From contig NZ_JAUSVO010000004.1 of NCBI RefSeq assembly GCF_030814715.1, positions 372,001 to 436,000 on the forward strand: a DNA stretch of 64,000 nucleotides, given 5' to 3'. The DNA comes from Kaistia dalseonensis. Its GTDB lineage: Bacteria; Pseudomonadota; Alphaproteobacteria; Rhizobiales; Kaistiaceae. A program made the position numbers and the translations under genes. The notes beneath the pieces are model-generated. The model searched no databases. It had not been told where the DNA came from and saw only the letters and a program-made list of their open reading frames with translations. This document shows positions 44,127-53,098 of the stretch, piece by piece; within the stretch, counting starts at the first letter, position 1, and each line of letters opens with the position of its first letter.

Positions 44127-45044
44127 ATGGCCCTTCATCGTTTCGTTCCCACCCGCTGGCACAACACGCTCGGCCAGCACGAGCCGGAGTTTCACTGTCA
44201 GGACGGCGATACCGTGATCATCGATACGCTCGATGCTTTCGGCGTCGACAAGGACGGCATCAGCCGGGCTTCGTCGCCCAATCCCGTGAATGCGCCGATC
44301 TTCATCGAAGGCGCCGAGCCGGGCGACGCGCTCTGCGTCGAGATCCTGCGGATGACGCCAACGCGCGGGACAGGCTGGACATTCACCGGCCTCGCGGCGA
44401 ACGTCATCGATCCGGGCGCGATCGCCAGCCTGCCGCCGCGCGAGATGGTAACCTGGCTGATCGATCGGCAGATGCTCACCACGCGGCTGGAAAACCCGCC
44501 CGCAGGCCTTGAATATCTGACCCTGCCGCTCGACCCGATGATCGGCTGCTTCGGCGTCGCACCGGCGCTCGGCCAGGCCTTCTCCAATGCGACCAGCGCG
44601 GAGAATGGCGGCAATATGGATTACCGGCGCTTCGGACCGGGCACCACCGTCTGGTTCCCCGTCGCGGTTCCCGGCGCCCTTTTCAGCCTCGGCGATGGCC
44701 ATGCCATCCAGGGCGACGGCGAAATCGTCGGCACCGGCATCGAGACGACGTTCGAGATCGAAGTCCGGCTGAGCATCGCCAAGGGCCGCAAGCTGGTCTG
44801 GCCGCGCGGCGAGACCGCCGACGACATTTTCTCCATCGGCAATGCGCGCCCGCTCGACCAGGCGCTCCAGCACGCCACGACAGACATGATGAACTGGCTG
44901 ATCGCGGATTACGGCCTCAGCAGCGCCGGCGCCAGCCATCTGATGGGCCAGGTCGTCCGCTATGATGTCGGCAACGTCTTCGATCCCGCCTACACCATGG
45001 CCTGCCGCATCCCGAAGAAATGGCTGCCGCCGAAAGCGGTCTAG
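44127..45044 (+). CDS. Acetamidase/formamidase family protein
   Basis: A 305-residue protein of the FmdA/AmdA family, which releases ammonia from formamide or small amides. Conserved parts are IEGAEPGDALCVEI near residues 59-72, IGCFGVAP near 137 and GDGHAIQGDGEIVGTGIET near 190-208. It is shorter than long formamidases but matches the common 300-residue form. It sits downstream of guaD, probably in one operon. Its TAG stop overlaps the TAG of the convergent GH1 gene in the palindrome CTAG at 45041-45044. Confidence 0.87.
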   Translation: MALHRFVPTRWHNTLGQHEPEFHCQDGDTVIIDTLDAFGVDKDGISRASSPNPVNAPIFIEGAEPGDALCVEILRMTPTRGTGWTFTGLAANVIDPGAIASLPPREMVTWLIDRQMLTTRLENPPAGLEYLTLPLDPMIGCFGVAPALGQAFSNATSAENGGNMDYRRFGPGTTVWFPVAVPGALFSLGDGHAIQGDGEIVGTGIETTFEIEVRLSIAKGRKLVWPRGETADDIFSIGNARPLDQALQHATTDMMNWLIADYGLSSAGASHLMGQVVRYDVGNVFDPAYTMACRIPKKWLPPKAV

Positions 45045-46429
45045 ACATTCTTTTCGATGATCTCGCGATAGATCTCGAAGCTCAGCTTCGTGGTTCGCTT
45101 CTGCGTTTCGAAATCGACATGGACGATGCCGAAACGGCGGCCATAACCCTGCAGCCATTCGAAATTGTCGAAGAGGCTCCAGACCATGTAGCCCTGCACA
45201 TTGGCGCCGTTGGCGCGCGCGGCGAGCACGGCGTCGACATGGCGGGTGATATAGTCGGCGCGGCGCGGGTCCATGATCATGCCGCGCTCCATCACCTCGT
45301 CGGTCTCGCCAAAGCCGGCGCCGTTCTCGGTGATGTAGACGGTCGGGTTGCCATAATCGTCGCGGATGCGTTCCAGCAGGATCTTCAGATAGTCCGGCCG
45401 GACGGGGCCGTTGAAGGCGGCAGGCTCTGGATCGGGATTGGTGTCGAACCAGCGAAAGCCGAACGGCACGGTCGCATCATGGCGCACATAGGCGGGCGCA
45501 TAGAAGTTGACGCCGAGGAAATCCGGCCGGTTGGCGGCGAGGATGGCGAGATCGGCTTCCGTCACCACGAAATCGGGATTGCGGCGGCCGAACTCGGTGA
45601 TGATCTCGTCGGGATAGCGGCCCTTGAACATCGCATCGAGGCACCAGCGATTGATGATCGCGTCGCCGATCGACGCGGCGGCGATATCCTCCGCCTTGCC
45701 GGGCGTCTCGGGGATCATCGGCATCAGCGGCAGAGCGAGGCCGATCGTGCCCCGATAGCCGGCGGCGCGATAATCGCCGATCGTCTCGGCGCTCGCGAGC
45801 AGCCAGTGATGCATCGCCACCGCCTGCCGGGCATATTGCGCCTCGGTGATCGCGAACGGGCTGCCGATGCCGGCCTTGATGTTCTCCACCGTTGGCTCGA
45901 TCAGGAAGAGATTGATGAAGGGCTCGTTGAAGGTGATGAACTTCGAGACCTTGTCGCCGAGCGCCTCGCGCACGACGCGGGCATAATTGCGGAACCAGCC
46001 GATCGAATCCCGGTTCAGCCAGCCGCCGCGCTCCTCCAGCGCCTGCGGCATGTCCCAGTGAAACAGCGTCACCACGGGCTCGATGCCGGCCGCGATCAGA
46101 TCGTCGACGAAGAGCTTGTAATGGGCGATGCCGGCCTCGTTGATGCGGCCGACGCCATCGGGCAGCAGCCGTGCCCAGGAGATCGAGAAGCGATAGGCGT
46201 TGAGCCCGAGGCTCTGCATCAGCGCGATATCCTGCAGATATTGCGCCCGGTCATAGGCGTTGATCGCCACATTGCCGGTTTCCTGCTTGCCCGAGACCGG
46301 CTCGGTCACGCGGTAGACATTGGTGTAGACGTCCCAGTTGCAGAGACCCTTGCCGTCGGCCTGCCAACCGCCCTCGACCTGATAGGAAGCGCTGGCCGCG
46401 CCCCAGAGGAACGCCGTCTCGTCTGTCAT
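45041..46429 (-). CDS. GH1 beta-glucosidase
   Basis: A 462-residue family 1 glycoside hydrolase. It opens with [16 protein letters not shown]; the acid/base glutamate is E169 in TFNEP and the nucleophile is E368 in ITENG. Length is normal and there is no signal peptide, so it is cytoplasmic and acts on imported beta-glucosides or phospho-free disaccharides. ATG 46429 follows GGAGTGATC. It is transcribed divergently from the mhqO-like gene. No dedicated sugar transporter is adjacent; the ChvE-GguAB system 6-9 kb away could serve it (inference). Confidence 0.94.
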   Translation of the reverse strand: MTDETAFLWGAASASYQVEGGWQADGKGLCNWDVYTNVYRVTEPVSGKQETGNVAINAYDRAQYLQDIALMQSLGLNAYRFSISWARLLPDGVGRINEAGIAHYKLFVDDLIAAGIEPVVTLFHWDMPQALEERGGWLNRDSIGWFRNYARVVREALGDKVSKFITFNEPFINLFLIEPTVENIKAGIGSPFAITEAQYARQAVAMHHWLLASAETIGDYRAAGYRGTIGLALPLMPMIPETPGKAEDIAAASIGDAIINRWCLDAMFKGRYPDEIITEFGRRNPDFVVTEADLAILAANRPDFLGVNFYAPAYVRHDATVPFGFRWFDTNPDPEPAAFNGPVRPDYLKILLERIRDDYGNPTVYITENGAGFGETDEVMERGMIMDPRRADYITRHVDAVLAARANGANVQGYMVWSLFDNFEWLQGYGRRFGIVHVDFETQKRTTKLSFEIYREIIEKNV

Positions 46430-46646
46430 CGGATCACTCCACCCGTCCTTGGACGCTCGATTGCGAAAGACAGTCGCCGCGATAGGCGTCCTCTTCAAGG
46501 GGGAAGCGTCTCTGTTCGCGGAACGAGAAACAGTTGCATTCGATTGTCCACGAATCGGAGACAACCTTGTTCCGGCGACGTCGATTGTGTTTGCCGCCTC
46601 CCCGTCCGATCTTCTGGTCAACGAAATTCAACAGGAGAGTTCCACC

Positions 46647-47609
46647 ATGGATCTCAAGCTTGGAGGCTTCCACCACCTGACCGCCATCACGGCGAACGCC
46701 CCGGCCAATCTCGCCTTCTATACGAAGGTGCTCGGCCTGCGGCTCGTCAAGAAGACGGTCAACCAGGACGACACCAGCGCCTATCACCTGTTCTATGGTG
46801 ACGGTGCGGCTTCGGCCGGCTCCGACATCACCTTCTTCGACTGGCCCGTCGGCGCGGCGCGCCGCGGCACGCATTCGGTCGTCCGCACCGGCTTCCGCGT
46901 CGATGGCGACAGCCTCGGCTGGTGGCGCGATCATCTGCGCGGCAAGGGCGTCGCCACGGGCGATGTCGTGGAAGTCGGCGGTCGTCCGACCCTCACCTTC
47001 GAGGATCCGGAAGGCCAGCGTCTCGCTCTCGTCGCGAATGGCGCCCCGGCCGAACGTCACCCCTGGGAGAAGAGCATCGTCCCGGTCGAGCACCAGATCC
47101 TCGGCCTCGGCCAGATCACGATGAGCGTGCCCGACCTGACGCAGACCGAAGCGGTGCTCACCCGCGTGATGAACATGAAGAAGGTGCGCGAATATCCGGT
47201 CTCGGCGATCTCGAACAACCTCGTTCATGTGTTCGAGATGGGCAATGGCGGACCGGAAGCGGAGTTGCATGTTGCGGTCGAGCCCGATCAGCCGACGGCC
47301 CGCGAGGGCGCCGGCGGCGTGCACCATGTCGCGTTCCGCACCCCGGATTATGAGGGGCTGAAGGCCTGGACCGACCGGGTCCGTGGCTTCCGAGTTCCTT
47401 CCAGCGGCGAGGTCGAGCGCTATTATTTCCGCTCGCTCTATTTCCGCGAGCCGAACGGCGTTCTCTTCGAGATCGCGACCGACATACCCGGCTTCACGGC
47501 GGACGAGCCGCTGGCGACGCTTGGCGAACATCTCTCGCTGCCGCCCTTCCTCGAAGGGCGCCGCGCATCGATCGAAGCCAATCTGCAGCCGCTCGAAACG
47601 GCTGAGTAA
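46647..47609 (+). CDS. Ring-cleaving dioxygenase of the VOC superfamily (MhqO-like)
   Basis: A 320-residue protein with two glyoxalase/VOC modules (about 5-125 and 155-280). Metal-site residues are visible in GFHHLTAI (about 7-14), GVHHVAFR (about 230) and GVLFEIATD (about 275). In Bacillus, the MhqO family responds to quinones and is thought to cleave hydroquinone. ATG 46647 follows CAGGAGAG. The next gene, 6 bases on, is an MhqD-like esterase, the same pairing as in Firmicutes mhq loci. This suggests a quinone or electrophile detoxification operon. No MhqR-type regulator is adjacent. Confidence 0.87.
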   Translation: MDLKLGGFHHLTAITANAPANLAFYTKVLGLRLVKKTVNQDDTSAYHLFYGDGAASAGSDITFFDWPVGAARRGTHSVVRTGFRVDGDSLGWWRDHLRGKGVATGDVVEVGGRPTLTFEDPEGQRLALVANGAPAERHPWEKSIVPVEHQILGLGQITMSVPDLTQTEAVLTRVMNMKKVREYPVSAISNNLVHVFEMGNGGPEAELHVAVEPDQPTAREGAGGVHHVAFRTPDYEGLKAWTDRVRGFRVPSSGEVERYYFRSLYFREPNGVLFEIATDIPGFTADEPLATLGEHLSLPPFLEGRRASIEANLQPLETAE

Positions 47610-47615
47610 GGACGG

Positions 47616-48296
47616 ATGATGGCCATTGAAAAGACGAGGGGCGACGCGCCCCATGCCGGACAACGTGTCTGGCAGGGCGGTGCGTCGCTGGACAAGGCCC
47701 GCGGTGCGGTCGTGATGCTTCACGGCCGCGGCGCCTCGGCCGATGATATCCTGTCGCTCTCCGATTATTTCGGCCAGTCCGACATCGCCTATCTTGCGCC
47801 GCAGGCGGCCGGCCACGTCTGGTATCCCCAGCGCTTCATGGAGCCGACGGAGCGCAACCAGCCCTGGCTTTCGGGCGCGCTCGGCGTGGTGCGCAACCTG
47901 GTCGACGATGTCGTCGCCTCGGGCATCGCGCCGGAGAATGTCGTGCTGCTGGGCTTTTCGCAGGGCGCCTGCCTGGCGCTCGAAAGCGCCGCCCGGCGGC
48001 CGCGCCGCTATGGCGGCGTGGTGGGCCTGAGCGGTGGGCTGATCGGCGCGGATAGCGAAATGTGGGCCGGTTCGCCTGAGATCGCCGGCACGCCCGTCAT
48101 CCTCGGCTGCTCCGAGCTCGACGCCCATATTCCGCTCGCCCGCGTCGAGGCGACGGCCGAGCGCTTCGAGACGAGCGGCGCGCATGTGACCAAGCGCATC
48201 TATCGCGGCTCGGGCCATGGCGTGAACGATGACGAGGTCGCGCTGATCCGCACCCTGCTCTCCGGCCTCGGAAAGCCGGCCGGCGCCAAGGACTGA
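47616..48296 (+). CDS. Alpha/beta hydrolase, phospholipase/carboxylesterase family (MhqD-like)
   Basis: A 226-residue serine hydrolase of the Abhydrolase_2 group. The oxyanion motif is MLHGRGAS (34-41), the nucleophile S115 is in GFSQGA, the acid is D169 in SELDAH and the base is H201 in GSGHGV. It follows the MhqO-like gene at 6 bases and should be cotranscribed with it. MhqD proteins are linked to quinone stress but their substrate is unclear. A strong hairpin follows the gene. Confidence 0.88.
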   Translation: MMAIEKTRGDAPHAGQRVWQGGASLDKARGAVVMLHGRGASADDILSLSDYFGQSDIAYLAPQAAGHVWYPQRFMEPTERNQPWLSGALGVVRNLVDDVVASGIAPENVVLLGFSQGACLALESAARRPRRYGGVVGLSGGLIGADSEMWAGSPEIAGTPVILGCSELDAHIPLARVEATAERFETSGAHVTKRIYRGSGHGVNDDEVALIRTLLSGLGKPAGAKD

Positions 48297-48314
48297 AACC
48301 ATCGGCACAAATAG

Positions 48315-48345
48315 CTTCGGCCGGCTCATCTCGAGCCGGCCGAAG
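48315..48345. terminator. Strong bidirectional terminator-like hairpin
   Basis: CTTCGGCCGGCTC (48315-48327) and GAGCCGGCCGAAG (48333-48345) form a perfect 13-bp stem with a 5-base loop. It lies between the convergent MhqD-like and autotransporter genes. Confidence 0.65.
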
Positions 48346-48378
48346 GCTTGGAGGAGGGTGCGAGAAGCCGTCCGCCGC

Positions 48379-50478
48379 CTACCAGTTGTAGCTCAGGCGT
48401 CCCGTGCCGGCGTAGGTCTGCGCTTCGCTGGCGAGCTTGCCATCGAGCGAAGCACCGAACGAGAAGCCGCCCGCGAGCTGGACGTCGGCGCCGAGGGTGA
48501 CGAGCAGCGAATCCGCGACCGGCGTCGCGCCCACAACGGTGAAGCCGACGCCCGGCAGCGACAGGAAGTTGGTCGCCACCGTATCGTTCGACCAGTTGTC
48601 ATGCGCCCATGCGAGCCGCCCGCGCAGCGTCAGCAGCGAATCCTGGTCGATCAAAAAAGTCCTGCCGATGCGGGCACCGAGCTCGGTATAGGTCGTCGTC
48701 GTGGTCTGCGCGTCATAATCGAGCGCGAAGAGCGAGGCAGGGTTCGCCGCGGTCTCGCTGTAGGACGGCGCGTAGAAGGCCTGCACCTGCAAGGCCGCAT
48801 AGGGCGTCAGCCAGCCATCTCCCGGCAGGCCCTTGATGGCCGGCATCGCGAAGCGATATCCGGTCTCGATCTGACCGGCCACGTCATAGGCGTCGAAATC
48901 GGCGGTGAACCGATCGCCGCCAATGCTGAGCGAGCGCTCCGTCGAAACCGAGTTCCACGATGTCGCGAGCGCCGCCGCGACATAGGCTGCGTTGAAATCG
49001 GTCCGGCCATAGATCGAGACCTGCGCGATGTCGCTGCTGCCACTGCCATAATTGTCGGCGAGGTCGAAATTCGTGCCGCCAGCGCCGAGCGCGAAGCCGA
49101 CTAGGCTGTTCGGCGTCACCTGATAGTCCAGACCGCCGACAATGCCCACGGTGGAAACCGAGCGGTCATGGGTGCCGATCGTATAGTCGCCATTGGTCTC
49201 GCTGGTGTCGCCATAGGCGGCGGCCCAGATGCTGAGCGGGCGCAGCACCGGCATCGTCTTCGTCGAGCCATTGTCGACCGCCGACATGGTTGAGGCGACC
49301 TGGGCCGGGCGCGGATCATCCGCGCCATAGCCGAGCGCCTTGACAGTCATGCCGCCCGGCCGATTGGTGTTGGCGGGGAGGGGAGCGTTGCTCGGGGGCG
49401 TGTTGAAGAGCTGGTCGTCGTTCAGCCGGTTGAAGACGCCGAGCAGAAAGCCGTTCATCGCCTGGTTGCCGGCCGGCGCGACTGCTGTCGAGATCTCACC
49501 GGAAAGCTCGGAGAATTCGGTCTTCAGTGCCTCCGCCGGCAGCAGATTGAAGAGGAGCGGCGTGGCGCCGCCGGCCGCGATATAGGTATCGAGGCCCTGT
49601 GCGACAGCGAGGGCGTTGGTCGGCACGGGCGTCGGCGTAGGCGTTGTGCTTCCGCCGCCTGTCGTGGGCGTGGTGGTTCCGCCCCCGGTGGTCGGCGTGC
49701 CGTTATCGCCGCCTGTCGTGGGTGGCGTGGTGGTGCCGCCATCGGTCGGCGGCGCCGTCAGTACGGTGCCGAAGGGCGTTGTCTGCGCGGTGCAGACCGA
49801 GATCGTGTTGCTGTCCAGCGTGACCGCGCCGTTCCGCGCCAGCGCGGCACCGCAATTGATGCTGGCATTGGTATTGAGCGTGATGCTCGTCAGCGCCAGG
49901 ATTTCGCCGGCGAAGGCGGTATCGGTGCCGAGCGTCGCCGAGCTTCCCGAGACGAAATAGACATTGCCGCCCTGCGCGCCGTTGACGAGAGCGACCGCGG
50001 CACCGCTGCTGGTGATCAGCGTCGAGCCGATATTGACGATGAAGACGGCGTTCGGATTGCCCTTGGCGTCGAGCGTCAGCGTTCCCGTCAATTGCGCCGA
50101 CGTATTGAACGAATAGACGCCCGGGCCGAGCACGAGGCCGGCCAGGTCCTTGCCGGTCAGGTCGATCGTGGTTGGGCGGCCCTGCAGGTCGTTATAGGCA
50201 GCCACGAGATCGATCTGCGCCTGCACCGCGACGCCGTCATTGGCGTGGATGACATAGGGCGCGGTGACGATGCCCGGCGGAAACCCGACAATGGCCGTTC
50301 CCGGGCTCACCCCGATATTACCGTTGATAATGCTCGTGCCTGTATTGGTGACGGTCGATCCGGCCAGGATGGCAAAAGAGCGAAGATCTTCCGCGCTGGC
50401 GCTCGAACAGGTTCCGATCGTCAGTGCGAATGGGAACGCAATGACTGAAGCAATCTTGGGCGCGCCGGGGAATTTCAT
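48379..50478 (-). CDS. DUF3494 (ice-binding-like) domain fused to an autotransporter beta-barrel
   Basis: A 699-residue surface protein. A Sec signal ends ASA-ED near residue 30. Residues about 32-230 match the DUF3494 ice-binding/adhesion fold (FAILAGSTVTNTG, GNIGVSPGTAIVGFPPG, TFDL-type repeats, GNVYFVSGSSATLG). A Thr/Gly/Pro-rich linker spans about 240-287. Residues about 430-699 form an autotransporter barrel with alternating aromatic strands, ending RLSYNW, the usual outer-membrane C-terminal signature. ATG 50478 follows GAGGTG. The passenger should be displayed outside the cell. The role may be ice binding or adhesion. The divergent Crp/Fnr gene may control it. Confidence 0.85.
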   Translation of the reverse strand: MKFPGAPKIASVIAFPFALTIGTCSSASAEDLRSFAILAGSTVTNTGTSIINGNIGVSPGTAIVGFPPGIVTAPYVIHANDGVAVQAQIDLVAAYNDLQGRPTTIDLTGKDLAGLVLGPGVYSFNTSAQLTGTLTLDAKGNPNAVFIVNIGSTLITSSGAAVALVNGAQGGNVYFVSGSSATLGTDTAFAGEILALTSITLNTNASINCGAALARNGAVTLDSNTISVCTAQTTPFGTVLTAPPTDGGTTTPPTTGGDNGTPTTGGGTTTPTTGGGSTTPTPTPVPTNALAVAQGLDTYIAAGGATPLLFNLLPAEALKTEFSELSGEISTAVAPAGNQAMNGFLLGVFNRLNDDQLFNTPPSNAPLPANTNRPGGMTVKALGYGADDPRPAQVASTMSAVDNGSTKTMPVLRPLSIWAAAYGDTSETNGDYTIGTHDRSVSTVGIVGGLDYQVTPNSLVGFALGAGGTNFDLADNYGSGSSDIAQVSIYGRTDFNAAYVAAALATSWNSVSTERSLSIGGDRFTADFDAYDVAGQIETGYRFAMPAIKGLPGDGWLTPYAALQVQAFYAPSYSETAANPASLFALDYDAQTTTTTYTELGARIGRTFLIDQDSLLTLRGRLAWAHDNWSNDTVATNFLSLPGVGFTVVGATPVADSLLVTLGADVQLAGGFSFGASLDGKLASEAQTYAGTGRLSYNW

Positions 50479-50603
50479 TGCCACCTCATAATTATCATCG
50501 ATCGAGGCTAGCAATAATAAGTTGGACTATCTGAGCAAAATCGCTCATTATATTTTATTCGACCGCTAAAAAATCGGGTATTGGCGCATTTTATGGAGGT
50601 ATT

Positions 50604-51284
50604 GTGGTAAAAGAACATATGTTGGATTTCGCGCTTTCTGAGTTCCTCTCTGGAGATTCTGGGGGAGGAAGCGCCGACAAATACGTGATAAACCAACAAG
50701 TTTACTCGCAGGGTGATCAGGCCGAAGCGATTTTCTACGTCCAGAGCGGTCGGATCAAGGTTTCTGTGCTGTCCGCCCAGGGGAAGGCGGCCGTGGTCGC
50801 GATTCTTGGCGAGGGCGATTTCCTTGGCGAGGCCTGCCTCGGTGCGCAGCTGACGCGCACGGCGACGGTCATCGCCATCACGGAATGCTGCATCACGCGC
50901 GTGGAGAAATCGATCTTTGCCCGTGCGTTGCATGACGAGCCTGTCTTCTCCGACCGGTTCGTCGCGCATCTGCTCGGCCGATCGATCCGCATCGAGGAAG
51001 ATCTGGTCGACCAGCTGTTCAATTCCAGCGAACGGCGCCTGGCGCGGGCGCTGCTGCTGCTCGCCAATTACGGCAGGGACACCCCGCCCGAACCGGTCCT
51101 TGCCCGGATCAGCCAGGAGACGCTGGCCGAGATGATCGGCACGACGCGCTCGCGCGTCAGCTTCTTCATGAACAAGTTCCGCCGGCTCGGCTTCATCAGC
51201 TATGACGGCACCGTCGAGGTGCATCCTTCGCTGCTGACGGCGGTGCTCTGCAACCAGTCCCGCGTCGACGATATTCCGAATTGA
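50604..51284 (+). CDS. Crp/Fnr-family transcriptional regulator, probable GTG start
   Basis: A 226-residue regulator. The N-terminal cyclic-nucleotide-binding beta roll (about 28-115) includes YSQGDQAEAIFYVQSGRIKVSV and GEGDFLGEACL. The C-terminal helix-turn-helix (about 155-215) includes SQETLAEMIGTTRSRVSFFMNKFRRLG. No FNR-type N-terminal cysteine cluster is seen, so it is not an iron-sulfur oxygen sensor. GTG 50604 follows GGAGGT at only 3 bases; ATG 50619 is too far from that site. It is divergent from the DUF3494 autotransporter gene across 125 bases. Confidence 0.87.
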   Translation: MVKEHMLDFALSEFLSGDSGGGSADKYVINQQVYSQGDQAEAIFYVQSGRIKVSVLSAQGKAAVVAILGEGDFLGEACLGAQLTRTATVIAITECCITRVEKSIFARALHDEPVFSDRFVAHLLGRSIRIEEDLVDQLFNSSERRLARALLLLANYGRDTPPEPVLARISQETLAEMIGTTRSRVSFFMNKFRRLGFISYDGTVEVHPSLLTAVLCNQSRVDDIPN

Positions 51285-51302
51285 ACGGGCGGCGGGTTGC
51301 GA

Positions 51303-51322
51303 CGGCCGGGTTTGCCCGGCCG
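51303..51322. terminator. Hairpin between convergent crp-like and L,D-transpeptidase genes
   Basis: CGGCCGGG (51303-51310) and CCCGGCCG (51315-51322) form a perfect 8-bp stem around TTTG, in the 79-base convergent gap. Confidence 0.55.
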
Positions 51323-51363
51323 GGCGCGCGGCCATGCGCATCACCCAGGTTGGCGGCGGCGCT

Positions 51364-51936
51364 TCAGGGCGTCACGATCACGGTGCTGCCGAGCGCCACG
51401 CGATCGAACAGATCGAGAATATCGTCATTATACATGCGGATGCAGCCATAGGAGACGAAGCCGCCGATCGATTTGGGCGCATTCGTGCCATGGATCGCAT
51501 AGCTGCCGCCGGACAGCGTCATGGCCGCCGCGCCCATCGGGTTCTGCGGTGATCCGCTCGGGATCACGTCGGGAATGCCGGGGCGATCGCGCTTGATCTC
51601 ATCGGGCGGCGCCCAGTTCGGTCGGATATATTTGCCGTCGATCGTCGACGTGCCGGCCCATTGCCGACCGGCGCGCCCGACGCCGACCTTGTAGCGCAGG
51701 GCCTGTCCCTTGGTCAGTACGAGATAGAGACGCCGTTCGGCGGTCCGCACGATGATGGTTCCCGGCGCCGCGCTGGCCGCCTGGAAGGCGACGAGATCGG
51801 CGGCCTCCGCGCCGCCTGTCGCAAGGCCCGCAAGCCAAGCGAACGCCGCCACGAGGGCGAGGCGCCGCGCGCGGCCCGCGACGATCGACCGGCCCGGGAA
51901 TGCCCCTGGCATTGCCCGCGCGCTGGCATGTTGCAT
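51364..51936 (-). CDS. L,D-transpeptidase (YkuD domain)
   Basis: A 190-residue periplasmic enzyme that makes 3-3 peptidoglycan cross-links or attaches proteins to the wall. A signal peptide is visible after an Arg-rich start, with AEA-AD near residue 46. The YkuD domain (about 60-190) has the catalytic H149 in YAIHGTN and C165 in VSYGCIRMYN. ATG 51936 has AAGGCGG upstream. Small YkuD proteins are multi-copy in Rhizobiales. Nothing in the neighbourhood hints at a special role. Confidence 0.9.
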   Translation of the reverse strand: MQHASARAMPGAFPGRSIVAGRARRLALVAAFAWLAGLATGGAEAADLVAFQAASAAPGTIIVRTAERRLYLVLTKGQALRYKVGVGRAGRQWAGTSTIDGKYIRPNWAPPDEIKRDRPGIPDVIPSGSPQNPMGAAAMTLSGGSYAIHGTNAPKSIGGFVSYGCIRMYNDDILDLFDRVALGSTVIVTP

Positions 51937-52246
51937 GGTCCGCCGCCTTTTCTCTGCTCGCTGAAAGCCGATCACGAGCCTCGATCGATAGAGCGCCTGA
52001 TCGCGCCCCGTTACAAGGGCGGGAAAGAGCCCGTGGCACGTCTTCGGCACGGGCACGCCGGGCCCGCGTGGCGTTTATTCACATCTCTCGCCCCGAAAGC
52101 GGGCGCATGCCGCATCTCGCGTTGACGAGCCCCGGTGATTGGCGCTAGAGAAGCGCCTGCCCAGAGGCGTTCAAGAGCAATCCGGTGCCAAAGCGCGGCT
52201 TCGACCAAAGCCCGTTGCCGGAATTGTGAGCGTCTCCAAAGGGTTC
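51937..52246. other. 310-base gap before tRNA-Ser
   Basis: Contains the leader of the L,D-transpeptidase gene on one side and the tRNA-Ser promoter region on the other. No open frame with supporting features, repeat or hairpin of note was seen. Confidence 0.5.
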
Positions 52247-52336
52247 GGAGAGGTGGCAGAGTGGTCGATTGCACCGCACTCGAAATGCGGCATACTCGCA
52301 AGGGTATCGGGAGTTCGAATCTCCCCCTCTCCGCCA
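52247..52336 (+). tRNA. tRNA-Ser (anticodon CGA)
   Basis: A 90-base class II tRNA. The acceptor stem GGAGAGG (52247-52253) pairs with CCTCTCC (52326-52332), with discriminator G and an encoded CCA (52334-52336). The anticodon arm is CCGCA-CTCGAAA-TGCGG with anticodon CGA at 52281-52283. A long variable arm and the T arm GGGAG-TTCGAAT-CTCCC follow. The last 14 bases serve as the integration site of the island downstream, which restores the gene intact. Confidence 0.96.
52323..52336. repeat. attL, 14-bp core in the tRNA 3' end
   Basis: CCCCCTCTCCGCCA, spanning the end of the T stem, the acceptor strand and CCA. An identical copy lies at 63073-63086. Confidence 0.88.
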
Positions 52337-52390
52337 ATTTAATCGCCCAAGATACGGAAATCGTTAGAGACTTTCGGGTCACTCTATACG

Positions 52391-52413
52391 TTGTCCTAAC
52401 GGATATCCTAACC
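52391..52413. repeat. Integrase arm-type sites inside attL
   Basis: TTGTCCTAAC (52391-52400) and ATATCCTAACC (52403-52413) match the three repeats in front of the integrase gene. Shared repeats at both ends are expected of the P and P-prime arms of an attachment site. Confidence 0.6.
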
Positions 52414-52544
52414 TGATTGCCTCCTAGCGCGGTTGTTTAGCGTTGTTCGCGGTCGCTCTTGCGCGTCGGGTTCCGCGAACCTACCTAATTGAAACCGAGC
52501 TTTGGCCGGCCGATGGAAGATCATCAAACCCCGTATTTCAACCG

Positions 52545-52580
52545 GGGCGATCACATCGGCCGCGTGCAGTGTGATCGCCC
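52545..52580. promoter_or_regulatory. 11-bp inverted repeat upstream of the AlpA-like gene
   Basis: GGGCGATCACA (52545-52555) and TGTGATCGCCC (52570-52580) are perfect complements around 14 bases, ending 18 bases before the AlpA-like start. It may be an autoregulatory operator or a leader hairpin. Confidence 0.5.
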
Positions 52581-52598
52581 GAACTAAGGCGATTTCAA

Positions 52599-52814
52599 AT
52601 GCCGGATCGGCCGCTCACCCTTAAGCAATTGACCGAGCCCGCCAGCGAGTACTTCGTTGGATCGCGCTCGTACATTTATACGCAGATCGCAGCAGGCGAA
52701 CTTCAGGCGAAAAAATTCGGCAGGGCTGTCCGTGTCATGCAGTCCGAACGCGAGAGGTTCATCGCGTCGAGGCCCGCCGCCGACATCAGGCTCGGCGGTC
52801 AGCGGTCGAGGTAG
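52599..52814 (+). CDS. AlpA/excisionase-like helix-turn-helix protein
   Basis: A 71-residue protein with a MerR/AlpA-type winged helix (LTLKQLTEPASEYFVGSRSYIYTQIAAGELQAKKFGRAVRV region, about residues 6-46). Proteins of this kind act as excisionases or activators of integrase expression in P4-like islands. ATG 52599 has AAGG upstream. It is the first gene after attL and opens the short operon leading to the RepA-like ATPase. No other excisionase candidate is present. Confidence 0.75.
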   Translation: MPDRPLTLKQLTEPASEYFVGSRSYIYTQIAAGELQAKKFGRAVRVMQSERERFIASRPAADIRLGGQRSR

Positions 52815-52822
52815 CCCCCAGC

Positions 52823-53098
52823 ATGATCGTGAACAGCGAACGGCGCCGGGTCTGGTCCCCCGGCGCCGCGCAGAATTCCAATGACTGTGAACGCTTCGAA
52901 GGTGGCGCTCCGCGCCGCCATCGTCAAGGTGTTGTCGATGTCCGGGACGACACCGGCTTCGTCGGCCGGATTGTCAGCGCCGAAACGGGAAGGTCGCTCG
53001 CCTTCCTCGTGACCGACGCAGGTCTCCGGCAGGTCGGCCCGATCTATGCGGGCCGTATCGCCGCACGCGCCGCGCTGTTCGAAGGGAGGGCGTCGTGA
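52823..53098 (+). CDS. Small hypothetical protein of the island
   Basis: A 91-residue protein not recognised. The N-terminal third is Arg/Ser-rich and poorly patterned; the C-terminal half (GFVGRIVSAETGRSLAFLVTD ... RIAARAALF) has a regular hydrophobic pattern. It starts 8 bases after the AlpA-like stop and its TGA shares a base with the start of the ATPase gene (TGATG), which supports real translation. A true start further inside the frame is possible. Function unknown. Confidence 0.55.
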   Translation: MIVNSERRRVWSPGAAQNSNDCERFEGGAPRRHRQGVVDVRDDTGFVGRIVSAETGRSLAFLVTDAGLRQVGPIYAGRIAARAALFEGRAS

